Shown: positions 10,712 through 21,521, numbered from the stretch's first letter. The stretch is DNA of 64,000 bases from Pyropia yezoensis (GCA_009829735.1 CM020618.1:26884894-26948893); one strand, 5' to 3'. Made by a program: numbers and translations. The notes: generated from the sequence alone by a model not told the origin.

Positions 10712-11156
10712 CCTTGGGGGCAGCAGCAGTAGACCCGTTACCGGCTGCCGGGGACACACCAACCGGGCGGGCACCCGCGCCGTCTTGACCCGCCGGCTCG
10801 GCCGGGGTGCGGCCACGACCATCCGACACGCCGGCGATGCCGTCTTGAGGTAGAGCCGCGCCGGCACCGGCGACAGAAGCCATCCGAATCGCCGGAGGAG
10901 TAGCGGTAGAGGCCATCGCTGCGCGCGGTTGCCCGCCACCCGACGGAGCCGTCGTACCGCTGCACACGGACGACAATTTGCCCGGCGCACCTTCCGGGGC
11001 CACACGAACGGTCACCCGGTCGTCCTCGTCCTCCGACGAGCTCACTAAGAAGCACTCGGCGGCTGTGGCAGAGATGGGGGCGTCGTCCACCATCACCTCT
11101 TCCCCCTTCCCAAGCAGCAGATCGTCCTCGCCCCCGGGTACCTGGGGGTCCGACAT
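10712..11156 (-). pseudogene. Element A antisense ORF (aORF), N-terminal piece
   Basis: Minus-strand ATG at 11156 opens MSDPQVPGGEDDLLLG, matching MSYPQVLEEEEDLLIG at the start of the element C aORF. An acidic serine patch (SSSEDEDD), the shared SSVCSGTT motif and a Gly/Ala/Pro-rich linker follow. The frame runs into the element B 3' LTR at 10711. Its continuation is the 1-1627 piece, with about 200 bp fewer than in C between the two. The C homologue fixes the start codon. Confidence 0.8.
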
Positions 11157-11742
11157 GGTGAAACCGGGGTAGCAGGGGCACCCCGTGCCGACAAGCCGCA
11201 GCCGGCTCGACCCGGTACAAGGAACGCTCGCGCGGACGAGCCTGGGAAGCGCGGGCACCCACGCTTATAACCACGCAGCTCGGCACGAGCGATACGGCAG
11301 CGCGGGACGACCCGCGCCAGCCGAGCTACGAGGGCGCTCCACCCAGGCACCTGGAACGGGGCCACGCCCCCCCACACGGGGTAACCAGGGGGGTCACCCC
11401 CAACCGCCCCCACGCAACGCGGGCAACCTCCGCCAGCCACTCAATCGTCTTACGAGAGGGGCCCCCCTACCACCAGACGCCTGGTGGCGGATCCGCTTGC
11501 ACCACCCCTCGGAAAGGGGGGTCGTGAACAGAAACCCGCATCGGGAATTCAACGGTCCGGAAATCGGATCGTGTGTGTATCACACAAAGGGGGGCACCCC
11601 CCTCAGACAGCCTCGAAAAGGGGTGTCTGTCGCGACAGGGCGCAAAGCCCCACCCGACTGGTAAACGGTCACGCGACCCACATACATTCGGAAAGCCGAC
11701 TGTAACTCGACCCGAGGACGGGCCGAATCTAAGGGGGGGATA
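11157..11742 (+). other. Element A noncoding region upstream of aORF, with conserved stem-loops and polypurine tract
   Basis: This 586-bp stretch aligns along its length with 35886-36471 of element C. It contains several GC stems with short, often A-rich, loops: CACCAG/CTGGTG near 11471-11486, CCCCTC-GGAAA-GGGG near 11505-11519, AGACA..CCTC/GGGG.TGTCT near 11606-11630, and GGGC-GCAAA-GCCC near 11638-11652. A TTATAAGC box lies on the minus strand near 11270, about 110 nt before the aORF ATG. The polypurine tract AAGGGGGGGA is at 11731-11740. It probably holds the aORF promoter on one strand and RNA structure on the other. Confidence 0.6.
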
Positions 11743-12105
11743 TGTAGCAATATGGTCGGCCGTATTGTGACCCTAATATTAGGGGGGCTACTTCTAAGCC
11801 TTGACTTTCAATTTGAGAGTCCGTACTGGTCACGGTATCTATAAGTTACGTATGACCAGAGAGACTTGCATCTTATGGCGGAGGGTAGTTAGTAGTGTCT
11901 CCGAGGGTTTATAACGAGGGGGCCGGCGGCGAATCCACCGCCGGCCAAGGTAGAACAACAAACCCCTCCCATTTGGGCTCTCATCTTGGTCCCGTGGCTT
12001 GCGCTCCAAGGACAGCAACCTTGGCCTCCCGGTGACGTTGGTGCCGATCCCCCCTGGCGAGTGTTCCCTGAGAGTGGACGTGCAGCGGATACCTATTGTG
12101 CTACA
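11743..12105 (+). repeat. 3' LTR of element A (family 2)
   Basis: 363 bp, TGTAGCA to TGCTACA, the same length and ends as both LTRs of element C, with a modest number of substitutions. A TTTATAAC box is present in the middle and may be a TATA signal. The following five bases, ACCGG, would be the target duplication, but the other end is outside the window. Confidence 0.92.
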
Positions 12106-12830
12106 ACCGGCGAAGGCAGCCGCGGCAGTGGCGCCGGCACCGGCGCCGGTGCCTGCGCCGGGCAAACAGAGACTGGCCGGCGGTGGCGTTGGCCGCGGCG
12201 GCGGCGACGGTGGCGGCGGCGGCTGCGGCGGTAACGGCGGCAGCGGCGATGGCGGCAGCGGCGGCGGCAGTAGCGGTAGGCGGGGAGCGACCAGCTGGCG
12301 GAGCTGGCGGCGGCGACGGGCTGGCTGCAGCCAGCCGACGGCCATCCGGCGGCGGCGGTTGTGGTGGGGGGTGCACAGGGACTAGCCCGCGGCGGCGGCC
12401 GCGGCGATGGCCGCGCAGCCGCTGCCGCCGCGGGCAGCCAAGAGCCGGCGGCGGCTTCGGCGGCGGCGGCGGCGGCGGCGTCGGCAGCGGTAGCGTCGGC
12501 GGCGGCGGCGGCAAGCGGGAAGCAGCAGCTTGGGGGCCCTGGCCAGCTGGCTGCAGTGCTGGCGGCGGTCGGCCGGGAGCGGTCGCAGCGGAGGGGCGGC
12601 TGCCAGCCGGCGGCGGTAGGGGCCCGGGGCCCGTCGCCAGCCGGCAACGGCGGTGGCGGCAGCGGCGGCCTGCGGCGGCTAGCCAGTGGCCTCGGCGGCA
12701 GCTGGGGGGGCAGCGCCGATTCGGTGGGCGGCAGGGGTCGCGTCGGTGGCGACAGAGTAGGGAACAGTAGGGGACAAGGGACGACTTGTGGCGACAGAGT
12801 AGGGGTCAGGTGTGTATGCAATTGTGCGAT
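12106..12830. repeat. GGC/GCC-rich low-complexity DNA
   Basis: Imperfect GGC trinucleotide runs with an interspersed agccggcggcgg motif, as at 44.1-45.3 kb. Several frames stay open because of composition only, giving Ala/Gly or Pro/Arg strings. I see no conserved domain and call no gene. Confidence 0.7.
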
Positions 12831-13131
12831 GCCTCCCGAGTTGATCAGGCAATTACAATATATCAGGCTTCAGGCCTTCAACTGCATCTCTACAGTTGTA
12901 AAAGGCAACAAACCGGCTGGACAAACCCGTCGACACGTACCAAAACTCTCAGCCGACGTGGCACCCGCCCCGGTTCGTGCTAAGCACCGCAATCCATTGG
13001 CGAGAGATGGGCGGCTCCTGGCCTGTCGTTAGAGGCGGTCACTAACGACAGGCCAGCAGCCGCCCGTGGTGGGCGAGGCCCGACTAGGATACCCAATAAG
13101 ATACTTGGGTTACTAGATTTATCCGGCATCG

Positions 13132-13626
13132 TTGGTCGTGCATGATACCTGGGCCGTCTCCGCCGCCACTGCCGGCCGTCGCAGGCGTCGGGCCAGCTCA
13201 ACTTTTCACTCCCTACTGGATGATGAGTTACAGTCATTATTCGACTACGTCCGGCTCGGTTATCGCCTCAAGGGCGATAATAGAGCCGCACATCGCACGA
13301 CAGCCCTCCTCAGCAAGACAAGAATGTTCCGACGAGAAAGAGAAGTGCAATTGATGGTTGAATTTATATTGTTGAATGATCTTCACAATCCTTTTGTGCC
13401 GAGCGTCACCCCCCGCCTCGTCATCCCAGCATCCCCACCGGCACCCGCAATGCGCACAGATTTGGCTGCCGCAGAGGTCCGCCGCCAGGTCCATGGCAAG
13501 GTGCCGGCTTTTGACGACGTACACACGGACGTATCAGATGTTGTGGCGCTGCTGGCCAACGCCTCGCTCGCCGAGGAGTGTGTAGGCGTCAGGGGGCCCG
13601 ACAGAGTGCGAGCAGTCCGTCTTTAG
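13132..13626 (+). CDS. Possible exon or relic ORF, hypothetical protein
   Basis: An open frame of 164 codons without an ATG near its 5' end (first in-frame ATG at about 13324). It encodes a mixed, non-repetitive sequence with amphipathic helices (SLLDDELQSLFDYVRLGYRL, REREVQLMVEFILLNDLHNP). Composition is more ordinary than the flanking low-complexity DNA, so it could be an internal exon or a decayed transposon gene. I recognise no family and cannot support a splice structure. Confidence 0.25.
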   Translation: MVVHDTWAVSAATAGRRRRRASSTFHSLLDDELQSLFDYVRLGYRLKGDNRAAHRTTALLSKTRMFRREREVQLMVEFILLNDLHNPFVPSVTPRLVIPASPPAPAMRTDLAAAEVRRQVHGKVPAFDDVHTDVSDVVALLANASLAEECVGVRGPDRVRAVRL

Positions 13627-15295
13627 CTTGCGACAGAGGACGACTCCGAGGCGATGGACGAGACGATGGATATGGTTTTGGATGGGGAGGACGACAAGTG
13701 AGCCCGGCTTGTATTTTTTTTTTCTCGGTCGAGTGCCTCGTGTTGCAGCAGCTGCGCCCGTCATCACCCCCCCTCCCTTTATTGACTTAGCCGTCCCACT
13801 CGCTGATGTGGACGCGAGGGTTCAGTCCTCGCCTAAGCTCCAAACTTGTACATAAACTACTGTATTTGAGGGTACATCGCGGTCGGAACAGTCCAGAACG
13901 TGCAACGCCCAGTGTGGAACAGGAAAGGGCTACTTTTACACGAGACCCGCAGCCATAATCGCATACGCGCTGTACATGACTGTCGGATGAGTCGCCTCTG
14001 TTTTATTGGCCAGGATATTCGACAAATCCGCCAGGGCCAATAATTAGGCGGGCCACCATGCATGGTGCGGGGTGCGGAGAGGCGGGTGAGGTGTGCGCGT
14101 CTGCCAAACAAGTGCAAGGAGCGTCGTCCCCCCCCAGACCGTACGTCCTCCCCCTCCCTGCGGGTGCACAACCCCTCCCCCGGCCGTCTCCCCCCCCCGG
14201 GCAGGGGTGGAACTGGGGCTGGTGTCCGGCATGAACAGTCACCCAGTGGCCGCTCTTGCTGTACATATGGCATCCGCCTTCCGCGCGCATGCATTTGTCG
14301 CCCGTTGCCCCCCTCCCTTGACGTTCACTACCCTCCCCGGTCATGCCCTGCTACACCCTTCCCTCTGTCGCTACTGCCCCCCCCCCGGTCACCCTACCCC
14401 CCCCCCCCCCCCCACTGGCAACTCTCTTCGCCCCCGCCACAGCCTGCCCCACCCGCTCCCTTTTCTTTTTCCCGCCTTGGTTTGCCCTTGCGTACTTCTT
14501 TTCCCTCCCTTCTCCCCCCCGTCCAAGACGTGCCTGCGCTTGTGCTCGTTGCCGGCGGCCATGATGCGTCGGCGTAGCGGCTGAGGTTGGCGTCGTGGCT
14601 CGCTGCGAGGCGGGCGTCTCGCCCGTGGACGGTGTCGGTCAGGCAAAGTTTGAGGACGGGCGTGGGGGGAGGGGCATGGCGCTGGGGTGCAGGGGGAGCA
14701 GGGCGACTGGTGTCGGGGGGTGTTGACGGGTTGTGAGTTGGTGGTGCGGTGGTGGTGGCCGGGGAAGAAGCATGGGAGTGAGGGTGGAGGGAGGGTAAGT
14801 GGGTGGCGATAGCTGGGGAGCGATGACGGCGTGGATGAAGGCATGCGAGGGAAGGCAAGATGAGGAGGATGAGGGGGGAGGAGGGCGGCGTTGCGGGCTT
14901 GAGAGTGAGAAGGTGAGGGAGGTCTAAGGCTGGGGGGGAGGTGGGCAGCGGTGTGAGGGGGGAGAGGGGGCAAGCGGGGTGGTTTTCGCTGGGCGGCGAC
15001 GGCGGCGCAGCTCGAGGCGTGGGAGAGGGGGTAGGGGGCGGGTGGGGTGGGGGAGGTAGGGCGGCGCTGGTGCAGGCATCGTAGTGAGAAGGGGAGGCGG
15101 GGAGGAAAGAGAGGGTGAAGTAGGTGGCGGTGAGTAGGTTTGAGTAAATAAAAGGCACGTTGTCGATGTACCGTACATACCAAAGTACCCAGAACCCATC
15201 AATAATGAAGCGAGCATGCGCAAAACTATAAGCCACGCTGCTCGTGCGACAGCCAATAGGATCGCTGGGTTGTGGCATGCTCAGATGCCAAAATA
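13627..15295. other. No gene seen; pyrimidine- and purine-rich tracts
   Basis: 14140-14560 is C/T-rich with long C runs; 14640-15130 is G/A-rich. Long ORFs here are Pro/Ser- or Arg/Gly-rich translations of these tracts and lack any motif. Confidence 0.6.
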
Positions 15296-15305
15296 CCTTC
15301 CCGTG

Positions 15306-15343
15306 CACGGGAGGGGGTGGTCGGGGGGGGGGTTCACACGTAA
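15306..15343 (+). repeat. Direct repeat, left copy
   Basis: CACGGGAGGGGGTGG, a G run, then TTCACACGTAA. The same segment recurs in the same orientation at 17495-17532. It lies about 100 bp outside the inverted GATC-palindrome repeat. Confidence 0.75.
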
Positions 15344-15441
15344 ATTCTTGCCTCTTCATGCATATAGGGGCGATTTGGGGGGGGTCAGTCGGGGTGACCG
15401 GCGGTGGGCGGGAAGGGAAGGGAAGGTGGTTTGAGACTCTA

Positions 15442-15501
15442 GTGTCTATTCTACTGTGTTCGAGGATCAAATGATCCGCACGTGAGGATCATTTGATCCT
15501 C
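15442..15501 (+). repeat. Dispersed inverted repeat with GATC palindromes, left copy
   Basis: GTGTCTATTCTACT (15442-15455) is followed by two palindromes, GGATCAAATGATCC and GAGGATCATTTGATCCTC. The reverse-complement arrangement is at 17396-17448, so the 2-kb interval between them is bounded by inverted termini. Confidence 0.75.
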
Positions 15502-17395
15502 CAAAGAATGGCCGTTTGCAGTACCTTGGGACACGATTCTGGCCAATGTGGTGCATACGACGTCTCTCCTAGGCTGTTCCCGTCAGACAGACTGAGAGAA
15601 ACAGAGCGATCAATAGCTCATGTTGAAGTTGACGAGCTACAACAGCTCATGCACTGAAAAAAGTGCGACCCGTGGAGCCGGGGTCGAGGAGAGGGAGGGG
15701 AGAAAGGGCGGGGCAGCAATGCGTTTGCGCCGGTACGACCGGCGCCCGCGCCCCCGCGCACCGGGACGGTCACCGCCAAGGCACCGACCGGCCTTTTAGG
15801 GGTCATACTGTAGGGTCCGCGGCGGGCACGCACGCGCACTCGCGGGCGCACGCCGTACGCACCCCACACCCACACCACACCACACACACTCTCGACGGCG
15901 GTGACGCACTCGGGGGAGGTGGTGTGGAAGCCGGGGAAGAAGAAGGGTGTCGGGGGGTGGGTGTGTGAAGTGGGGGTGAGCTTGACGTCGGTGAAAAGGG
16001 GTTCTCAGGTACAGTGGTTCTTTGCTTGCGTTCTTCGGTCTACCCTCCCCAGGTCTCCCCCTCTCGCCCTCGGTCACTCCGTATATATACCCCTGGGGAG
16101 TCCCTCAGAAGGCCCTCCGTGTGGTCCTCTCGCGGTTGCGCACAAGTTTCCCTAGAATCGCCGGTGTGCGGCAACCCCCCTCTCACAGAGCTCGTCTGAG
16201 GCGGTCCACGCCCCCCCTCGGGGTCGGTGTGCCCGTGGGCGCCCGTAGACATGATGGTTAGAGGATGGAAGCTTCGGATGTCATGGATGGCAGGCTCTCG
16301 TTGGTCGGGATGGCTGATGGCAGCCAGCCGCCTTGACACTCGGAGGCCGGGTGCGCTGTCCGCGCTCGGCCGCCTCGGCGATGTCTCGCTTGAATTGACA
16401 CTGGCGCTACGTTGCGCTGTCGGCGCCAGTTCTTGGTCAGCGGGTGGATGCCTTGCTCGAATTGACACTGGTGCTACGTTGCAGTGTCGGCGCCAGTTCA
16501 TGGTCACCAGGTGGATACCGTGTCAGCATTTACGGTGTGCGGCCACGTAGCATTGACAGCCATCGTCCGGTTGCATCGTCATCACGGGGGCAGGCGGGAT
16601 TGAACCTTGAACCTTCCAGATTCGAAATGTGAATGAAGACCAATCGTCCAGGGAACGCTCTTGCAAATCATGACATCCGGTACGATTTGATATCCGGCCT
16701 CTGGGGGAATTCCAAGTTGCGACTTGGAATTGCAATGTAAGGATTTAGTCCTTGCACATACGCCATCGCTGGACTGCAGGTGGACTAGTCACCGCAACAA
16801 AGGTTGAGAGAGCCCCCATGGCAGCCGCGCCCCGCTTATGGACACAGGAACCTACGCCCGAGGTGCGGCGCGTATGTGGTGAAGTGGGCAGACAGGAGCG
16901 AGGAGACTACGCAGAATGAGAGCCAGCTTTATATGAAAGGGGGGAGGGACGGGGATGGGGGGAAGGGGGGAAGATAGGGGGAAGGGGGGGGATGGGGAGA
17001 CGGGGGGGGGAGAAAACGAGTCGGCGAGGGGCTTGGGGGCAGTAGAGCGAGGAAGAGGGAGCGGAGGGGAGGGTGGGGGGCGGTTGCTGTGGAGAGTTGG
17101 GTGGGACTGGCATGGGATGCGACAGCGAGGGGGGCAGGGGGGGCTTGCTGGAGGCGCGCGCGCGGGTAAAGCGTCTCCTCAGACTGCGGTAGACAGGGAC
17201 CGCGCTCTCAGTCGGTCCGTTACAGTCTGATGGCGGGAACGAAAGTCGCGCACAAAAGCTCGCCTACCCACGTGCCTTGCCCAAACTGGGCAGCAGTTGA
17301 GGCCAACTGAGGGTAAACCGCCACCGCTGAGTCCATCGCTCCTGTCAAAGAGAGTAGGCGAGGTCGGGAAGTAAGAGTAAACAGAGAGAGAAAAA
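15502..17395. other. Interior of the inverted-repeat-bounded 2-kb unit; no gene seen
   Basis: Purine-rich tracts, the 16390-16510 tandem repeat and a degenerate tRNA-like stretch. No transposase motif is visible, so if this is a DNA element it is non-autonomous. Confidence 0.5.
16391..16510 (+). repeat. Two tandem copies of a hairpin-forming repeat of about 68 bp
   Basis: GAATTGACACTGG(C/T)GCTACG and CGGCGCCAGTTC occur twice in the same order (from 16391 and 16459). Within each copy ACTGG(C/T)GC and GGCGCCAGT form an inverted repeat around a 15-nt loop. Confidence 0.7.
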
Positions 17396-17448
17396 GAGGA
17401 TCATTTGATCCTAAAAGGATCAAATGAGGCTGTCAGTAGAATAGACAC
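17396..17448 (-). repeat. Dispersed inverted repeat with GATC palindromes, right copy
   Basis: GAGGATCATTTGATCCT and AGGATCAAATGAG, then AGTAGAATAGACAC (17435-17448): the mirror of 15442-15501. A third copy in this orientation is at 40386-40448. Confidence 0.75.
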
Positions 17449-17494
17449 CAGGGGGTGGGCAGAAACATGTGGGAGAGTTTAGTTTGGATTGGAG

Positions 17495-17532
17495 CACGGG
17501 AAGGGGTGGTTGGGGGGGGGGTTCACACGTAA
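17495..17532 (+). repeat. Direct repeat, right copy
   Basis: It matches 15306-15343 (CACGGGAAGGGGTGG, G run, TTCACACGTAA) and directly precedes the chromodomain relic. Confidence 0.75.
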
Positions 17533-17549
17533 CGTTCCTTCTACACGTG

Positions 17550-17924
17550 GATGGCTCCCCGTACCGGGTGAGTAGTGACCACGTCACTCGAGCTCCACCG
17601 CAAAGCAAGAGGGACCTGACCCGGCGTAAGCGCGCCGCAGTACCCCGGTTGTCGCGACAAGAAGGCCGAGAATACGTCCACGTCAAGTTTGTAGACCATG
17701 CCTGGATGGAGGGATGCCTGTACCTCCGGGTGCGCTGGTTCGGTTTCTACCCATCCGATGACACCTGGGAGCCATCCAACCGGTTACCCATTGTTGATGT
17801 CTGTGTCTACACCGGATGGAACGGGATTGAGGGCCCCCCAGTGCCAAATCTGGCAAGATCCTGGAGTCGGACTCGGAGGACGACGAGAAGGAAGGAGCTG
17901 ACAGGGGCACACCGGACGAGATGA
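17550..17924 (+). pseudogene. Element D pol relic: chromodomain tail
   Basis: This open frame encodes EYVHVKFVDHAWMEG, then LYLRVRWFGFYPSDDTWEP, a chromodomain closely matching the C-terminus of element B Pol. All upstream pol (PR, RT, RNase H, integrase) is missing; the direct repeat at 17495-17532 lies where it should be. The frame ends at 17924 after a basic tail, and the aORF relic converges on it from the other strand, as in elements B and C. Confidence 0.75.
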
Positions 17925-17959
17925 GCTCGGCAGCGACGGACGAGGAACAAGGAGATTAA

Positions 17960-19870
17960 GAAAAGGGAACGGGTGTATCAAGGAATCAAGCACTACAAGC
18001 ACGGAACGACAAGGAAACAAGCAAGCACCCGTTTGAGCACCCCTTCTCTCCGCCTCTTCCCTCCTCCAATCCCCCGTAGCTCCCACCTTCCTCACTCCCA
18101 CGTACAACTCCCGGCGCGCGCGCTGCGCCGCAGAAGCGTCCTCCAGCGCCTCTTCAGCAGCACGATGGGACCCAGAGGATGACGGGATGATGTAGTAAGG
18201 CGGTTGAGACGCCTCGACATACTCCACCAACGGAATAACACTAGTGGCCGCCGGAAGCTCCCGCTCCTCCAAGTACACCCGCCGACGCTCCTGGAAACTC
18301 GTGAAGGTCTTTGACCAACGCTGGGCCAAGCCATGCCGATTCAAGGTCGCAAGGAGCTCACCAACCACTGGACTGTCCGACACTTGGCCGCTGTCCGCAT
18401 AAGCAAACACCTGGTCGACCACGTCGTTCGAGACGCTGGCGTACATATTCAACACCAAGGAAGACCCGACGCCCTCGACCTGAACCGGAAGTCGGCCCAG
18501 CTAATCGTGAATCATGCCAACGTCGTACTGGTCGAACGACGGGCCACCTTGGGTCAGGTACCAGTCGGGCACCCGGAAGCGGGAAAGGCGCAGCGTCGGC
18601 GCCGGAATCTCAAACCGACCTGATGACGCTACACCCTTACGGCTAGCACCGACGCCGGAAACAGGAGTACCCAACTCAAGGGTAGGCACCGAACCGGCAC
18701 CAGCCGTGAAAGTCGCACGAGGAGGAGCGCCCGAGGTAGCAGGCGACCGGATGGTGCTGCCGGGAGCAACGCCGAGAGCCGTAGCCGGCTAACGCGGTGC
18801 CGGAGGAGCATGAAGAACAGGTGCAGGAAGGGCCTGACGCGCAAGCGACGGCCAAGGCGGAGCCACCGGTGTGCAGCAGGAGCGACCGGAGGAGCTTGAC
18901 GACCCCCGTACGCCCGAGCAACCGCTGCAGCCCACCCCGACTCTTGTACCGGCGGACCAGATGGCAGCAGGTCCAAGGCGGCTGGCGCAGGAAGACCTCC
19001 CAGCTGCGGCCACAACGGCAACGGCATTGCCAGCTGCACCTTAGAGGGAGAAGACTGGTAGACTACCTGCACCAAACCCGAGCCATCCCGACGCGAGATA
19101 TTCTGCTCCGCGATCAAGTTCAGGAACGTCCGGTCATGTACTGGTAGTTGACGTCGGAAGTCGATCATCGCCTGGAAGAGCGTCTTGTATTTCGCATCCT
19201 GGCTGCACAAAAAGTCGACGGTCAGCATGTCGGCAATTCAGACCATCATCATGTCCGAGATAAGCCAGAGCCGGTTCGCGACTAAGACCTGATGGAGCCG
19301 GTGGTTGGCCGCCAAGACCGTCATCTAGGAAGTGTACATCATGTACGGGATCGAGTGCCAGAAGCCCTTGATTGACGCCTGGGTGAGGGCATCCAGGAAA
19401 TACCAGGACGTGGAGTACTTCCGGGTCAAGAAAGGCGGCTTCAGAGCGACCATGCTCGGACGGGGGTCGCAGGTAAAGGTCCCCGGTCCCTTGAGTGCCT
19501 CGCCCCAAACCCTGGGCGCCCGGCAGACGTAATCCTCCTCCTCCGGCCACCGGAGCACGGACGCGGACACTCGGCGCTCGGACATAGGCAGATCTAGCAC
19601 CAGCGCAAAGAGGGGGTCCTCAAGGCGGGCAACCCAAGACGAACCGGAAAAGCTCTGGGAGCGGTCATGAGCCAGGCGCATCGGGTCAGCCGTGCACAGG
19701 CGCGCCTGGTCCATGTCGGTCAACACCCCGCGCTGAAGCTCCTTATGCCAGATGGCCAGGCAGTCCTGCTGGCACCGGACCGCGCTGGCGTTACCGACCA
19801 CCGTGGTGTAGCGCCGGGCCGCCAGAGGATCTTGACCGAGAAGCATCTCCGGGAGACCCACCGGGGGGGT
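17960..19870 (-). pseudogene. Element D antisense ORF (aORF) relic
   Basis: Read on minus, 19870 to 19325 is open and continuous with the gag frame. It encodes EEEDYVCRAPRVWGEALKGP and GTFTCDPRPSMVALKPPFL, which aligns with EDVQRAKAMVDRGGTFRFPG and IRPPYL of the element B aORF. After the stop at 19325 the similarity continues through several stops and frameshifts (DRTFLNLIAEQNISRRDGSG; NDVVDQVFAYADSGQVSDSP). The relic converges on the chromodomain tail. It is a decayed member of the aORF family. The N-terminal boundary is approximate because the frame fuses with gag. Confidence 0.6.
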
Positions 19871-21334
19871 CTCGACCGGGCGCGACGCCCGAGCCGGGGG
19901 CACTTGATCCGCATCCTTCGCCGAGACGACCAGCGTCCGTTGGCTAGACCTCACCCGTGGTGCCAGCACCGGTACAGGGCTATCACCTCCCTTATACTTG
20001 TCGGGTCCGGGACGAACTCGCGATGACGGCTTGGGAGTTGATACCATGGGAGCTTGGAGGGCCTTGGCTTGCCGCTTCTTGCCCTGGGTGTAGGCCATCA
20101 GCTTCCGGAAGGTGTGTTCTTGGTGTTCCTGGTTGGAGTTTTTAGCGTCCACTTGAAGATATTCAGGAAGCCCTTCCGAGAAGATCATCTTGAGCCTGTC
20201 CTCCGGGCAAACGTTGCCACAAGCCTCGCTCATCTCCCGGACACGGCGGGCGAAGACATCTGGAGTCTCCTGTCGTTCCATGGTTTCCCGGTTCAACTTT
20301 CCCACCGCCTTGCGCAGGGAGTCCGCGTCAGCGTAGTTGGACAGGAGCCAGTTGACCGCTTCCGGATAGCTCCCAACGGTACGCCCAACAATGTGTCCGG
20401 ATGAGTCTGGGAGAACCTGTGCGAACCGCTGTTCCGCTTCTCCGGTCATGAAGTTAACCAGGAGGTAGAGTGCCTTGCCCTCGGACACATCGTTGTCGTT
20501 GCATGCCTTGACAAACTCGCGCCGGAAGGCAAAGATAAGCGCCGGCTTCTTCCCGGAAAACTTAGGATGTCCGCCGAAGCTCGGCTGTATACGCCGGTTC
20601 AGGGATGCCATCTTCTTGGCCATCTTCCGGGTGTAACCTTCGACTTGGTTCTCCAGCCGGTAGTTGCCCCAATACGTGACCTTGTTCAGGGTGGCATCCC
20701 CCACTTGGTGGGCAGGAAAGTCAAACTCGACAAGCCTGCGCCGGGTGGGACCAGGGGATGCATCCCAGTCGTATCCCTCCTCTCAGCTGGGGGAACTGGT
20801 CTCGCTGCTGCTAGAGCGACTACGACGACGACGCCGCCTCCGGCTGCTCCGGTTACCGGTCTTGGAGCTCCCCGCCCCATAGGACGCCAAGGGAGACAAA
20901 TCTTGGCCGGTCCCAGGAGTCGAGGTCTCAGGGGGACCCGTAGAACCAGTCACAGCAGTGCCTCTGGCACTGCTAGCGTGCACAGGAAGAGGTGTACACA
21001 CCCAGCTGCCATGTGTAGGTCCGGGAGTAAACAAACCAGGGGGTATCCCTGAGAGTTCAGGAGTAGAACCGACAGGACGGAGTCGTCTGCTTCGCGCGGA
21101 CTCGAACGCCGTTGACCCCGGGGTGGCTCCCACAGGAGGGACAGCCGGAGGAACGGGAGCAGGAGGTACTTGGCCGCCTGTAGACTCCAGTCCGCTACCG
21201 GATGTCACACCCAGGTCTGCTTCGCCCGTAGGGACAACGCCGGGTTGGACACCGTCCCCCGCGGTGACCAGGGATGCGTCAAGGGACGCGGGGTCTACCC
21301 CTTCGGGCACCGTCGTGCCGGGGAGGGTAGCCAT
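19871..21334 (-). pseudogene. gag: Gag of element D, one internal TGA, fused in frame to an aORF relic
   Basis: Minus-strand ATG at 21334 (MATLPGTTVPEGV) opens a Pro/Thr/Ser-rich leader ending in an Arg/Ser string (RSSRRRRRRRSRSSSSE). A TGA at 20783-20785 interrupts the frame, which then continues without shift into a full retrotransposon capsid: FGGHPKFSGKKPALIFAFRR, LLVNFMTGEAEQRF, YPEAVNWLLS, FSEGLPEYL. The last motifs match element B Gag. No CCHC knuckle is seen; the frame passes instead into aORF-like sequence at about 19870. The primer-binding site is 190 bp upstream on the same strand, confirming this as the 5' end of a minus-oriented element. Confidence 0.75.
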
Positions 21335-21521
21335 GTTGGTCTCTTGGCAGCCACAGTCCCGTTGCTTGCGTGTCCAAAGATCGCAAGACCACAAGAGAGG
21401 GGTTGGGGAGCCAGGAATGGGATTCCCGTGAACGGGTGCAAACAATTCCCCAACCACAGAAGAGAACAGAAAAGGAACAACCCAACCGCTGCTCCCGATT
21501 GTCTCTTCTCAAACACTCCAA

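Larger units (their letters stand above)
1..12105 (+). mobile_element. Element A: 3' part of a family-2 Ty3/gypsy LTR retrotransposon, interrupted by element B
   Basis: The left window edge cuts this element. What remains is its antisense third ORF (two pieces, 1-1627 and 10712-11156), a 3' noncoding region, a polypurine tract and a 363-bp 3' LTR. All of these align with the complete element C at 33.5-36.8 kb. Orientation is + by the polypurine tract and LTR order. Element B lies inside the antisense ORF. Relative to C, about 200 bp of that ORF is missing at the insertion point. The 5' LTR, gag and pol of A should lie left of the window. Confidence 0.85.

Noticed and set aside
10578-11286. 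Minus ORF continuing through the element A/B junction
   Set aside because: The frame fuses aORF sequence of A with LTR sequence of B by chance; the real homology stops at 10712.
12093-12821. 242-codon minus ORF and overlapping + ORFs
   Set aside because: Translations of GGC/GCC repeats in several frames at once, without motifs; compositional only.
16590-16680. tRNA-like sequence on minus (GGTTCAATCCC box B)
   Set aside because: A box B and a possible T stem are present, but no matching acceptor stem, D arm or 7-nt anticodon loop with T33 could be drawn. At most a decayed tRNA or SINE head.
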